Assembly: GCF_051201685.1 (NCBI RefSeq)
Contig: NZ_CP179213.1
Coordinates: 310,001 to 374,000 of the forward strand
From: Luminiphilus sp051201685
GTDB lineage: Bacteria > Pseudomonadota > Gammaproteobacteria > Pseudomonadales > Halieaceae
Length of the DNA: 64,000 bases
Reading direction: 5' to 3'
The stretch's first letter is position 1. Every line of letters starts with the position of its first letter. Shown piece after piece: positions 47,602 to 57,360 of this stretch. The position numbers were made by a program, and so were the translations under genes. The notes below the pieces were generated by a model that had not been told where the DNA came from, searched no databases, and worked only from the letters and a program-made list of their open reading frames with translations.

Positions 47602-49920
47602 TCAAGAATTTTTCTGCTGCAGATCAACCGCCGGTAGTTGGTGTGCCTTCTTATCAAACTGCAGGGCGGTTAGGCGTTCGAACCTAAACGCGATTGCCAA
47701 TAGATTATCTGGAAAGCTCTGCAACCTTGTATTGAAATTCATGACGGAATCATTGAAACCGGCACGGATCAGGGCAATTTCATTCTCGAGTTTAATCAAG
47801 CGCCTGTTGAAATCGGTGACCACTTGATGACCCTCCAGATCCGGATACTTTTCTAAACACAGCGATAGCTCATCTATCACTCTCGACTCGTGAGCCATAT
47901 ACGCATCTGCAGCCTTTACGTTTTCTACCTGTGCCCGCTCCGTTCTGAGCTCGGCCAACGCCTGCTGTAATCTGTTTTCATGTTCTAAGTAGCGTTTAAC
48001 GACGCGCTCGAGGTTAGGGATAAGAGTAGCGCGCTTTTTCAGAGAGACATCGATATTAGCCCAGTTACGAGCGCAACGTTGACGCAGAAATATGAGGTCG
48101 TTGTACATTAAAACGACCAAGAATATCGTGAGGAAGAAAGGTGCAATCAGGGATGCCGTGACAAAATCCGCCGACGAGAAGTTGCCATTACTTCCGCCAA
48201 TCCAAAGGCCAACACCAAAAAGCAGGCTGATTCCTAGACTTAACAGCAACATGGCTTTTGAGGCCTTGATAAACATCACTTCTGCTTCGGAGCGATTCGA
48301 AATTATGTAAGGCGCTTCCTTATCGTGACTCAGCACCAGTGAATTTCCCGTGGTCTTATCGGCCTTTGCCTTACCCAGCAAATAGAGATCATCACCCGGC
48401 TGTAGACGCCGTTCAATGTATCGCTTCTTCGCAAAGTGATTTGTGGATTTGTGCTTGGTAATGATCTCGGCTTTGCTGGGGAATACCCGTAATTGCCCTT
48501 CGTCATCCTCACAGTAAAAGGGCTGTTTCTGGGTTTCTTCGTGAATTGTGTGCCAAGAAGACCGCTTACCCGAGCCACGCTCCTCCTGTATCTCATAGTG
48601 GTACCAAGTGCAGGCAAAGCCGCTGACTGGACCAATTAGGCAAGCGCCCTCATCCTCCGCAACGAGCTTTCCTTTCAGTTCTGTCAGGCCAAATACAACG
48701 CCCATGGTTTTACTGGTTGGTAGATTTTCCTGCATGCGTTTGACTTTAATTAATCGAAACGCGAGCCAGGCCAGTATTGCAATTAACACCAGCGCAACGA
48801 AGGTCAGAATCAGCTGCTGGCTTACACGGGTAGGCTGATAGGCCTGCACCGCGTGATCAGCTATGCGCTGCTGATCGACTGGTAGGGCAATAACCGGCGG
48901 TTTGGCCTTACCGCGCATTATTGCGTAAGGTTTTTCTGGAAAGCGGTTGATCTGTCGCATATAACGAGAGCGCACTAAGTACGCAGTGTTACGCCAGTTA
49001 TTGATTTTCTCTTTTTCTAGGTCTGTCAGCGCGGCATATTCTGGATTGCTGAGATTAAAGGGCAGCTGCCAACCCGGAAATATAATTTTGTGTTTTTCCA
49101 ACACGGATGTGATCTGATCTTCTGTGCGTTTTAGCTGGCTATCAACACGGTCATAGCCGGCTTGAACATCAGATTCCAGACTCTTGAAGCCATAGCTTAT
49201 AAGCAAGGTGCTGCTGGCAACTGTGATCAATCCCAGAAACGCCAGCACACGGTGTAGGCCTAGTGTGAAGGCCAATGCACAGCACATCAGAACCAAGAAA
49301 GACACGCCACCCCACAGAAGAAATATGGCATTGGCACTGAGCTCACTTCGCTCGGATGCACCCGTGAAACTGGAGATGATCGACAGGTAGTCGCCAATTT
49401 CATCGAAGGTCACGGTCGGCAGTTCGGGGTCTACATGCAGCCAACCAAATACCGTGATCTGTTGGCCGGGCTCAATGCGCCACTCGGTATGCCTTATTCT
49501 GCCAGATTGTTGCTGATAACTTTGATGCACGGACCAATTGATAAGATTGCGCTGGTGCTTTGCACGGATATTGGCGTTGCCACTGGCATCTATCAGGTGA
49601 AAATCTACGGCGCGGGTCTCGTCCTTGAGGGTTCTCCAGCTTGTCCCACCCTCAGAGTTGCGATGCTCCTTTTGGACGAGGTGGCGGTAGAAGACACTTT
49701 TGGTGTTGGTGCGCGGTGATGTAAGCACCTCATCACTCGGCTCAACTCTGCCCTGTAACTGGCTCTCACCACCCGCAGCTCCGTGGATTGTGGTCAGAGG
49801 AGTTCGTTCTAAAATTCGAAAATCCAGAACGCTCTGGAAGCCCTCATTACTGAGCACTAATGCGAAGTAACACAGCGCCACAACCGCCAGTGCACCCACC
49901 CTCCGATCGTACCATTGCAT
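47602..49920 (-). CDS. Fusion protein: two GIDE-like domains plus LemA domain
   Basis: This is a 772-aa membrane protein. After an N-terminal helix (GALAVVALCYFALVL), a GIDE-like domain (about 45-170; VFYRHLVQKE, GQQITVFGWL) is followed by a helix near 200-240. A coiled extracytoplasmic segment runs to about 370 and ends at another helix. A second GIDE-like domain (about 410-530; FACTWYHYEIQEERG, ERRLQPGDDLYLLG) leads to two helices. A C-terminal LemA domain spans about 610-755 (ARNWANIDVSLKKRATLIPNL, FNTRLQSFPDNL). LemA proteins are usually about 190 aa and stand-alone. ATG 49920 has GGAAG 6 nt upstream. Function is unknown. Confidence 0.82.
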   Translation of the reverse strand: MQWYDRRVGALAVVALCYFALVLSNEGFQSVLDFRILERTPLTTIHGAAGGESQLQGRVEPSDEVLTSPRTNTKSVFYRHLVQKEHRNSEGGTSWRTLKDETRAVDFHLIDASGNANIRAKHQRNLINWSVHQSYQQQSGRIRHTEWRIEPGQQITVFGWLHVDPELPTVTFDEIGDYLSIISSFTGASERSELSANAIFLLWGGVSFLVLMCCALAFTLGLHRVLAFLGLITVASSTLLISYGFKSLESDVQAGYDRVDSQLKRTEDQITSVLEKHKIIFPGWQLPFNLSNPEYAALTDLEKEKINNWRNTAYLVRSRYMRQINRFPEKPYAIMRGKAKPPVIALPVDQQRIADHAVQAYQPTRVSQQLILTFVALVLIAILAWLAFRLIKVKRMQENLPTSKTMGVVFGLTELKGKLVAEDEGACLIGPVSGFACTWYHYEIQEERGSGKRSSWHTIHEETQKQPFYCEDDEGQLRVFPSKAEIITKHKSTNHFAKKRYIERRLQPGDDLYLLGKAKADKTTGNSLVLSHDKEAPYIISNRSEAEVMFIKASKAMLLLSLGISLLFGVGLWIGGSNGNFSSADFVTASLIAPFFLTIFLVVLMYNDLIFLRQRCARNWANIDVSLKKRATLIPNLERVVKRYLEHENRLQQALAELRTERAQVENVKAADAYMAHESRVIDELSLCLEKYPDLEGHQVVTDFNRRLIKLENEIALIRAGFNDSVMNFNTRLQSFPDNLLAIAFRFERLTALQFDKKAHQLPAVDLQQKNS

Positions 49921-50300
49921 ATTGGCTTCCGATGTTATTTTACTGTTGCTCAATAATAGCAACTCAAGAAAATTCTTCAGCGACTGTCTTGATTTTTTAA
50001 CTGAAATAGAGGGCTTCGCGAAACTTCGGCCACTTGTCTTGAAATTATGTCCCTAGGTCGCTTTGACAATGTATATCCGCTCACCGATAAATTTTAGAAC
50101 GCAGAGAGCCGAGCCACAAATTTTCAGTGGCTGGCCCGCTTTGACTCAATCTACTTGTGGGTAGCGCTGGGCTGGAGACCACTACTGCCTTTTAGCGGTA
50201 AACTAGCGATCCCAACGGTGGCTAATGATTGCAATTGCAGACGGCTTAGAACACGCTTGTTGCGGAATAATTTTAACTATGTGAAAAAAGGATACGCAGT
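49921..50300. other. 380-bp divergent intergenic region
   Basis: It separates the LemA fusion (minus) from the SDR gene (plus). It must hold both promoters. I see no small gene, repeat or strong hairpin. Confidence 0.45.
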
Positions 50301-51080
50301 ATGCCGCGAGTAAATTTACAGGGTAGCTCTTCGATTGTTACAGGAGGCGCGTCAGGGATAGGTGAAGCCTGTGCGCGTCAGCTGGCCGAATTAGGCTCAA
50401 AAGTAGTCGTTGCTGACCTTAACGAGGAGCGCGGCAAGCAAGTAGCCGAGGAAATTGGGGGGCAATTTGTTAAGTGTGACGTCTCAAGTATTGAAGACGC
50501 AGATGCAGCCGTCGCTGCCGCTGCGGCCCTAGGTCCACTCAGGGCTTGCGTGAACTCTGCAGGTCTGGGCGCCGCAGGTCGTACTGTCAGCCGAGACGGC
50601 GACCCCTTCCCACTAGACAAGTTCACCTTCGTGATCAAAGTAAACCTGATTGGAACATTTAACATGCTGAGTCGCGCTGCTGCTCAAATGGCAAAGAACG
50701 AGCCACTTGATGATGATGGCGGTCGCGGTGCTGTTGTGAATCTTGCGTCTGCGGCAGCCTTCGACGGACAAATTGGTCAGTGTGCTTACTCGGCGTCTAA
50801 AGCAGGGGTGGTCGGCATGGCGCTTCCCATTGCCCGTGACCTCGCCGCCGTGGGTGTTCGCGTCAACACCGTTGCACCCGGTCTCATCGATACGCCCATT
50901 TACGGTGAGGGGCCAGAATCCGAAGCTTTTAAAGCCCACCTTGGACAGTCGGTACTGTTTCCAAAGCGGTTGGGTAGCGCTGAAGAGCTTGCGTTTGCTG
51001 TCGTCGATTGCATCACAAACCCCTACATGAATGCCGAAGTCATTCGACTCGATGGTGGTATTCGCATGCCGCCCAAGTGA
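50301..51080 (+). CDS. SDR, 3-hydroxyacyl-CoA dehydrogenase type II-like
   Basis: This 259-aa cytosolic SDR has TGGASGIG (14-21), NSAG (85-88), Ser150, and YSASK (Y163, K167). The sequence resembles the HSD17B10/3-hydroxy-2-methylbutyryl-CoA dehydrogenase group (VNLIGTFNMLSRAAAQMAKN, RVNTVAPGLIDTP, FPKRLGSAEELA). Such enzymes oxidise 3-hydroxyacyl-CoA with NAD+ in fatty or branched-chain acid breakdown. The exact substrate is inferred from family resemblance. No beta-oxidation partners are adjacent. Confidence 0.88.
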   Translation: MPRVNLQGSSSIVTGGASGIGEACARQLAELGSKVVVADLNEERGKQVAEEIGGQFVKCDVSSIEDADAAVAAAAALGPLRACVNSAGLGAAGRTVSRDGDPFPLDKFTFVIKVNLIGTFNMLSRAAAQMAKNEPLDDDGGRGAVVNLASAAAFDGQIGQCAYSASKAGVVGMALPIARDLAAVGVRVNTVAPGLIDTPIYGEGPESEAFKAHLGQSVLFPKRLGSAEELAFAVVDCITNPYMNAEVIRLDGGIRMPPK

Positions 51081-51236
51081 TTGGGGATATGGCCGGGGTG
51101 TCTGCGGGGTGTCTGGAAGTGCTCTTGGAGACCTGTGGGTAACTTCAGGTACCCCTCTATTACCTGCGTGTGCTAAATCGTCATTACTGTAGGCGGGTGA
51201 TAAGCCCTTAGAGCTGTCAAAGAGTAGAGAGTAACT

Positions 51237-51866
51237 ATGCTGCTACCCGCCTATGCGACCGGGTTTGCCCTGGGTTTTTCATTGATTTTGGCCATTGGTG
51301 CTCAGAATGCCTTTGTGTTGAGGCAGGGCCTGCTGCGCCAGCATGTGCTGCTTGTGGTGTTGTTCTGCGCCAGTGCCGACACGCTCCTAATCTTGGCCGG
51401 TGTCGCGGGACTCTCGGCGCTGATTGCGGAGGTAGTCGGTCATCACGCCTCGGTACTCTTTGGACTTGCGGCTCTGTGGCTTGCAGGGTACGGGGTGATG
51501 CGGCTAGGCAGTGCTATTCGCGCTGGTGATGCAATCAGCACGGACGCCGCGACGGCCACTACTGTCACGGCGGTCCTAACGACAGCGGTCATACTGACCT
51601 TTGGCAATCCGCATGTTTACCTTGATACCGTTGTGCTGATTGGCGCGGTGTCACTGCAGTTTCACGGCACGTCAAAACTGGCCTACGGCGCTGGTGCGAT
51701 CACGGCAAGCTTTGTCTTCTTTTTCATGCTGGGTTACGGAGCGAGTTTGCTAGCCCCAACAATGCAGCGGCCAAATGCTTGGCGTATTCTGGACACATTG
51801 ATTGCGCTAGTGATGTTTGTGCTGGCGCTCGGAATGGCTAAGGCTGGCGGCTGGTTTGGCGGTTAA
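51237..51866 (+). CDS. argO: LysE/ArgO family amino-acid exporter
   Basis: This 209-aa inner-membrane exporter has six hydrophobic segments and begins with the family signature (FALGFSLILAIGAQNAFVLRQG, residues 9-30). The conserved FGNPHVYLDT block is present near 122-131. LysE/ArgO proteins export basic amino acids. The gene symbol is by family resemblance; the transported amino acid is not proven. It is followed by a bidirectional terminator at 52039-52073. Confidence 0.85.
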   Translation: MLLPAYATGFALGFSLILAIGAQNAFVLRQGLLRQHVLLVVLFCASADTLLILAGVAGLSALIAEVVGHHASVLFGLAALWLAGYGVMRLGSAIRAGDAISTDAATATTVTAVLTTAVILTFGNPHVYLDTVVLIGAVSLQFHGTSKLAYGAGAITASFVFFFMLGYGASLLAPTMQRPNAWRILDTLIALVMFVLALGMAKAGGWFGG

Positions 51867-52038
51867 GTGGTTGCTACGTTTACGGCTTCTGTCATATCTG
51901 TATGGCGTTGGATGATTTTTCCAAAACCGTGACCACATATGAGCAGGTTACGTTTTAGCTTCTTCGCTGAGGCAAATAGGGCGCCGGGAGCACCCAAGCG
52001 CAAATAACGCGATCCAATAACACGCAACCGTCAGGGTA

Positions 52039-52073
52039 AAAAAAAGGGCCATTCCGAGAAATGGCCCTTTTTT
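52039..52073. terminator. Bidirectional intrinsic terminator
   Basis: GGGCCATT (52046-52053) and AATGGCCC (52060-52067) form an 8-bp stem flanked by an A7 run and a T6 run. It can end both argO (plus) and the sulfatase gene (minus). Confidence 0.9.
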
Positions 52074-52137
52074 ACGAAACACACTGTCAAGTTTGCAGTG
52101 CCCTAGCGTGGAAAGCACAACGTAGCCATTGGCTTAT

Positions 52138-54477
52138 TCAGTCAACGGCAATAACCACCTTGTTAATGGTGCCGGTGAAGCGGGTTGCTTCTGGTCCCAC
52201 ACCGATGTCTTCTGCTACCGGTGTTTGGTTATCAAGACCCACGTCAGCCGTTTCGTCGGCAGAGAATATCAGCGGCTGGGTCCTGCCAATTCTGCCGGAC
52301 GCGACCTCTTTACCGTTCACAGAAATGGTTGCGTCGCCGCCTTTGCCCAAGCCGCCACCGTCGTAGTCAAAGTTCATGACAATGGTTGCCGGACCGGGTG
52401 GAATCGGCTTCTTCGCTGCAACGGTAAATCGCTCAAGACCAAGAAAGTTATAGGTGTAAATCGGTCGACCGTCTTTCATGTAAAGCGACCAGCCACCAAA
52501 GCGGCCACCCTGAGTCAGGATCACGCCGGTCGTGCCTTTGTCGACTTCTACTTCTGCGGTAATGCTCTTCGACCTGTTCTTGGAGTTCATGAAAACATTC
52601 TCCAACATGCCGTTCATACCATCGTAAAGTGTGAGTGACTTACGGTCGCCCAATAAATCCGGGCGTCCTGCGATCGCGGGATTCATGCGTTCTACGGTAC
52701 GATCGTCGATCGGCAGCACATTGTACTTTTCAGCTTCCTCCATAAAGGTCGCTTCCATGGCCGCGACACGCTCGGGGTATTCGTCAGCAACGTTATTCAC
52801 TAGGCTGAAGTCATCTTTGGCGTTGTAAAGTTCCCATACGTCATCTTCGAGGGGCTTCTGTTTACCCGTCTGCCACGGTGCTCGGTGCAACACGCGGGCA
52901 AACCAGCCATCTTGATACAACGCTCGGTTACCAAACATCTCAAAGTACTGAAGCGTGTGCTGCTCAGGGGCATCAGCGTCGTTCAAACTGAACATAAGGC
53001 TAGTACCGGCCATGGGTTCCTGAACCGTTCCATTGACGCTAGTGGGCTCGGGCAGGCTGGCAGCCTCAAGAATGGTCGGCGCGATATCGATTACATGCGA
53101 AAACTGGCTGCGAATTTCGCCCTGACTGTCGATACCGTCAGGCCAGTGAACGATCATGCCGTTACGGGTGCCGCCAAAGTCGGAAGCAACCTGCTTGGTC
53201 CACTTAAACGGTGCATCAAAGGCCACCGCCCAGCCTGCTGACATGTGTGGAAAGGTATATTCACCGCCCCACTCGTCAAGACGGGGTAATAGATCTTCAA
53301 CCTTTTCGGTCACCTGATTGAAGTAGGTCATCTCGTTGTACATGCCGATAAAACCACCTTCAGCGCTAGTGCCGTTGTCACCCGCAATGTAAATGATGAT
53401 GGTGTTGTCTAGCTCGCCAATATCTTCCACTGCATCAACCAGCCGGCCGATATTTACGTCTGTGTGCTCCATAAATCCGGCAAAGACTTCGGCCTGGCGC
53501 GCAAAGAGCTTACGATGATCTTCAGGTAGATCTTCCCAAGCACTCAAATCCTCTGGGCGACCGGCCAACTGAGTCGTTTCAGGAATGATGCCCATCTCTT
53601 TTTGCTTGGCGACGGTCTCGGTGCGGACCTGATCCCAGCCCTTATCAAACTTACCTTTGTACTTGTCGGCCCACTCTTTGGGCACATGGTGCGGCGCGTG
53701 TACTGCGCCCGTCGCAAAGTACATATAAAAGGGCTTGTCGGGCGTCATAGACTGCTGCGCCTTCATCCAGCCAATCGCCTGATCGGTCATGTCGTCGGTA
53801 AAGTGATAACCCGGAACGTGAGGCGGGTTCACGCGGGTCACCCCATCGTAAACCAGTGGGTACCATTGATCGGTTTCACCGCCAATGAAGCCATAGAACT
53901 TATCGAAGCCTGAATGCGTAGGCCAACGGTCAAACGGACCGGAGACACTGGTTTCCCAGGCGGCAGTCTCATGCCATTTACCAAAGGCTCCCGTGCTGTA
54001 ACCATTGAGCCGCATCATTTCGGCGACCGGCGCAACTCGGTTAGGAATTTTCCCGGTGTTCCCTGGAAACCCTGTGGCGCTCTCCATAATGGAGCCGGTA
54101 TTGGTCTGGTGGTGGTTGCGACCAGTCTTTAGAGCGTTGCGCGTGGGTGAGCAAAGCGCCGTCGTGTGAAAGTTATTATAGCGCAAGCCGCCAGCGGCCA
54201 ATCGATCCATCGTCGGCGTATTAATGGGTCCACCAAATGGGGTGGTCGCACCAAAGCCCACGTCATCAATCAACACAATAATAACGTTCGGTGCACCCTC
54301 GGGCGCTTCGACGCTAAACAATGGCGGTGCCTCGACATTGCGAACATCCAAATCCTTGAACTTGGGCGGATCAGGTTCCGCAATGGGGAGATGCGTACGA
54401 TCCACCTCGAAGGCTTGCACGCCGACCCCCACAGTTAAAAACGAAATGCTCAGCAATAACCTTTTGGCAGTCTTCAT
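52138..54477 (-). CDS. Periplasmic arylsulfatase, S1 family
   Basis: This 779-aa exported sulfatase has a signal peptide (MKTAKRLLLSISFLTVGVGVQA). The formylglycine motif is C109-S-P-T-R. Metal ligands include D71 and D72 in VLIDDVGFG. A further metal site is GDNGTSAEGGF. The length and extra C-terminal jelly-roll domain (about 640-779) match large arylsulfatases of marine bacteria and actinobacteria. It hydrolyses sulfate esters; the substrate is unknown. An anaerobic or FGE-type maturase is not in the window. ATG 54477 has GGGGAG upstream. A TetR gene lies upstream with a palindrome between them. Confidence 0.93.
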   Translation of the reverse strand: MKTAKRLLLSISFLTVGVGVQAFEVDRTHLPIAEPDPPKFKDLDVRNVEAPPLFSVEAPEGAPNVIIVLIDDVGFGATTPFGGPINTPTMDRLAAGGLRYNNFHTTALCSPTRNALKTGRNHHQTNTGSIMESATGFPGNTGKIPNRVAPVAEMMRLNGYSTGAFGKWHETAAWETSVSGPFDRWPTHSGFDKFYGFIGGETDQWYPLVYDGVTRVNPPHVPGYHFTDDMTDQAIGWMKAQQSMTPDKPFYMYFATGAVHAPHHVPKEWADKYKGKFDKGWDQVRTETVAKQKEMGIIPETTQLAGRPEDLSAWEDLPEDHRKLFARQAEVFAGFMEHTDVNIGRLVDAVEDIGELDNTIIIYIAGDNGTSAEGGFIGMYNEMTYFNQVTEKVEDLLPRLDEWGGEYTFPHMSAGWAVAFDAPFKWTKQVASDFGGTRNGMIVHWPDGIDSQGEIRSQFSHVIDIAPTILEAASLPEPTSVNGTVQEPMAGTSLMFSLNDADAPEQHTLQYFEMFGNRALYQDGWFARVLHRAPWQTGKQKPLEDDVWELYNAKDDFSLVNNVADEYPERVAAMEATFMEEAEKYNVLPIDDRTVERMNPAIAGRPDLLGDRKSLTLYDGMNGMLENVFMNSKNRSKSITAEVEVDKGTTGVILTQGGRFGGWSLYMKDGRPIYTYNFLGLERFTVAAKKPIPPGPATIVMNFDYDGGGLGKGGDATISVNGKEVASGRIGRTQPLIFSADETADVGLDNQTPVAEDIGVGPEATRFTGTINKVVIAVD

Positions 54478-54520
54478 GTCTTTACTCCCCATCCTTTTCC
54501 TATTCGTTAAGCTGTCATCA

Positions 54521-54540
54521 AAGTTAACGGCCGCTAACTT
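54521..54540. promoter_or_regulatory. Palindromic operator candidate before the sulfatase gene
   Basis: AAGTTAACGGCCGCTAACTT is a 20-bp palindrome with one mismatched pair. It is centred about 53 bp upstream of the sulfatase start and between it and the TetR gene. Size and symmetry are typical of TetR-family operators. Confidence 0.65.
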
Positions 54541-54747
54541 AGCCTGTGAGCACTCGACCCCTTAAAAGGGACGCTACTCATGCTGGCTTTTCAATAACAA
54601 ACAAATGTTAGCTTAATGTAACTTTCGGATAACTACAAAGGAAAGGGAAAATCGAGGATTTGAGAGCAAGTTGTCACCTTTTGCACCGTTGGCAGCTCTC
54701 GGCATGTCGGCGGCGCTTAGTGAAGCGATGCCGCAATCACCTTTGTA

Positions 54748-55350
54748 TCAGTCTGCGAGCACCGACTCGAGGTAGGCAAGCACAACGCGCTTTGCTTCCT
54801 TGTGGTAGGTCGGGGTGAGGGTCCCCTTTTCAATGAGAGATTTACGCCACACAAGATCTGCAAGTTCTGAGCATATTTCGCAGGCCCTTGCAGTTCGTCG
54901 CGTTTTGGGCACCAAATCCTGCTGGTGAAGCAATGTAAACAGCGCTCCCCCAAAATCACGGCTCACTGTGTTGACCGCTACAAGCGATACCGGGAGCAGC
55001 GCGAGAATCATCTCCACACGGTTCTTGAGATAGAAATCGCGCACGCTGTCGATATATAGCACCATCACTTCACGCCAATCAGGGGCACTTGGCGGTTGGG
55101 GCAGTTCGGCCACCATTTTCTGCATACCACGCTGATAAAGCGCATCCAGCAGCGACTCAATCGACGCGAAAAAATAGTAAAGCGATGCTCGTGGTACAGC
55201 GGCTTGCTTGGCAACTGCATCGAGCGTGATCGTCTCAAGTGACCCCGCTTCGAGAATCAAATATTCAGCCGCTGCAATAATGCGGTTGTAACGCTCCACC
55301 CCGGGCTTTCTCGTCGGTTGGCGAGCGGGTATGCCGATTTTTTTGGCCAT
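54748..55350 (-). CDS. TetR-family transcriptional regulator
   Basis: This 200-aa regulator has an N-terminal helix-turn-helix (RIIAAAEYLILEAG...TLDAVAKQAAVPRASLYYFFAS, about 25-65) and a variable all-helical ligand domain. ATG 55350 is chosen because the longer frame to 55506 lacks TetR-like sequence before MAKKIGIPARQ. It is co-directional with and upstream of the sulfatase, and the palindrome at 54521 lies between them, so it probably regulates the sulfatase. The effector is unknown. Confidence 0.88.
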   Translation of the reverse strand: MAKKIGIPARQPTRKPGVERYNRIIAAAEYLILEAGSLETITLDAVAKQAAVPRASLYYFFASIESLLDALYQRGMQKMVAELPQPPSAPDWREVMVLYIDSVRDFYLKNRVEMILALLPVSLVAVNTVSRDFGGALFTLLHQQDLVPKTRRTARACEICSELADLVWRKSLIEKGTLTPTYHKEAKRVVLAYLESVLAD

Positions 55351-55891
55351 GATTTCTTCGCCTGCGTGATCGATGAGCACGACATAAATCTTGCGTGTGA
55401 AGACACACGCTTTTGATTTTTGTCTTCTCAGAAATCCGCATCGTACTATTGATGAATTCCGGCAAGCAAAAACTTTTGTGGGCATTAAGCCGCTGCACCT
55501 AGCCACACAACCTCAATAGCTCAAGGAGATTGCTGAGCCCCGCGTCCAACTCGCACTGGGAAAGGATCGCGCACTGGGCGTCTACTAAATACGCTCAATT
55601 TATTCTTAAGCTAAAAAGGCCTGAGGTAACCCACAGGGACCCACGGAATCTGTCGCTTATAGAGATTTATTTGCCGTGACGTTAGCTCTAACCTATTCAA
55701 CTCGCACTTTGCTACGACAGCGGATGTGAAGATTTTCTCATTTCACGTACAGGTTGTCGGCATGAGTAAAAACGACGAGTTGGTAACCTAAATAAGTTTG
55801 GTTAAGTCAGTCGCGGCGGTTTGTTCCGCAGATGGCGTTGCGGCGTTAATAAACTAGGTGGGGGCGTCGACATGATTTCTGGAGTTTCCCT
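55351..55891. other. 541-bp divergent intergenic region
   Basis: It lies between the TetR gene (minus) and the patatin gene (plus). I found only weak short inverted repeats (for example GTTAG/CTAAC arms near 55681) and no gene. It should contain both promoters. Confidence 0.4.
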
Positions 55892-56770
55892 ATGAGCGAT
55901 AAATCACTGTCCCTGATCCTCGGCAGCGGCGGTGCCCGAGGCATGGCACATATAGGCGTGATCCGCTGGCTGGAGGAACACGATTATAAGATTGCATCTA
56001 TCAGCGGCTGCTCAATGGGCGCCCTAGTGGGTGGAATATACGCCTGTGGGAAATTGGCTGAGTTTACTGATTGGCTGCGGGCCCTCGACAAGCTCGATAT
56101 TGTGAAGCTGCTGGATGTAACTTTGAGTGATGGCGGATTTGTAAAAGGTGACCGGATTATCGAAACGTTAAAAGAGCTGGTCGGTAATCACCGCATCGAA
56201 GAGTTGCCGATTACGTTCACGGCTGTCGCCGCGAATATCGAAGATGAAAAGGAGGTCTGGCTAAATCGCGGTCCAGTATTTGATGCCATCCGGGCGTCCA
56301 TTTCACTGCCGCTGTTTTTTACCCCGGCCCAGGTGGGTGAGCAGCGCCTGCTTGATGGAGGCATTCTGAATCCGGTGCCTATTGCACCGACCTTTAACGA
56401 CGCTACCAGCTTGAAGCTGGCGGTGAATCTCAACGGCAAGCCGCTCGCCTATGCCCAGCCCGTGAAAGAAGTGACGGTGGAAGGTCAAAATGGTCTTCGT
56501 GAAAAGGTGCAGACTTACATTGAAGGCCTCGCCCGGCGTTCGGTGAGCAAAGTCGATATCGATATCGATATGGATATGTTCGATATTGCCAACCAGACTT
56601 TCGATGCTATGCAGGGTGCGATTGCGCGGCACAAGCTTGCCATCTACCCACCGGACGTCGTGGTCGAAATTCCTCGTAACGCCTGTGGCACTCTCGAGTT
56701 CGACCGCGCGGAAGAGATGGTCGAGCTGGGCTACGAGAGCGCAGAGCGGGCGCTAGGTTTGCTCTCCTGA
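55892..56770 (+). CDS. Patatin-like phospholipase, RssA-like
   Basis: This 292-aa patatin-fold acyl hydrolase has an oxyanion loop GSGGARG (11-17), a nucleophile elbow GCSMG (S41) and a catalytic DGG (D155). It has no signal peptide, so it should be cytoplasmic. The N-terminal half resembles RssA of gammaproteobacteria. Patatins hydrolyse acyl esters of lipids; the physiological substrate is not known. The following 90 bp precede a degraded gene on the other strand. Confidence 0.92.
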   Translation: MSDKSLSLILGSGGARGMAHIGVIRWLEEHDYKIASISGCSMGALVGGIYACGKLAEFTDWLRALDKLDIVKLLDVTLSDGGFVKGDRIIETLKELVGNHRIEELPITFTAVAANIEDEKEVWLNRGPVFDAIRASISLPLFFTPAQVGEQRLLDGGILNPVPIAPTFNDATSLKLAVNLNGKPLAYAQPVKEVTVEGQNGLREKVQTYIEGLARRSVSKVDIDIDMDMFDIANQTFDAMQGAIARHKLAIYPPDVVVEIPRNACGTLEFDRAEEMVELGYESAERALGLLS

Positions 56771-56864
56771 ACTTTTTTCCCCGCGCGGTGCGCGCCGGGA
56801 CACCATCACTATTCTTGAAAAAGAGAGCGGCATCGGTGGGGCCGACTGGCCCCAGTCGGCATGA

Positions 56865-57233
56865 TCAGCTGATCTTCTTCATCTCGGGAAGCCGGAAGTC
56901 TTGTAGCTCTTCCAGTTTCGGCTCGTAGATGCGGAGAAGGTATTACCAGCCCTCAGCGGTCGGGAGATGGTTTTCGACGTCGCCACAATCACCAAAGCGA
57001 GCATCAAAAGAGCCATCCTCGTTCAAGCTCATGTTGCACTCATTCAGCATGCCGTCTTCGCTGTACATCCAACCGTCCGCGTCACAAATGGTGATCGAGA
57101 ACCCCCCGGGATCTTTGAAAGACGGGGCGGAGTAGGAGGTCATGTAGCAGCCGTCGTTGTTGAACTTGGGAGAGCCCAAGTACTGCGCCTGTGCATCGGG
57201 TAAAAGACACCAGCCGATTCCCTGGTGGTCGCC
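56865..57233 (-). pseudogene. Truncated and interrupted DUF1214-type gene remnant
   Basis: The minus frame from 57233 to 56865 reads as the C-terminal part of a DUF1214-like domain: DPGGFSITICDADGWM, LNEDGSFDARFG, then AEGW, an in-frame TAA at 56943, and YLLRIYEPKLEEL, with TGA at 56865. In intact members the GW-x-Y-xx-R-Y-P line is continuous, so the TAA looks like a nonsense mutation. No N-terminal part or start is present upstream, where a TAA at 57234-57236 precedes it. It is therefore a decayed fragment, unless the 78-codon upper part is expressed. I assign DUF1214 by pattern, with moderate certainty. Confidence 0.6.
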
Positions 57234-57360
57234 TTAGATGGTGGGGCGCCAGTACAGTGTGTCACTTATTGCACATTTGTTCGGTTCCTGTTGATATACC
57301 ATAGCGTGTTGGCATGTCTTGATGGTATGTCGGAAGACAATTTCTAAAGGGGAGAGATTT

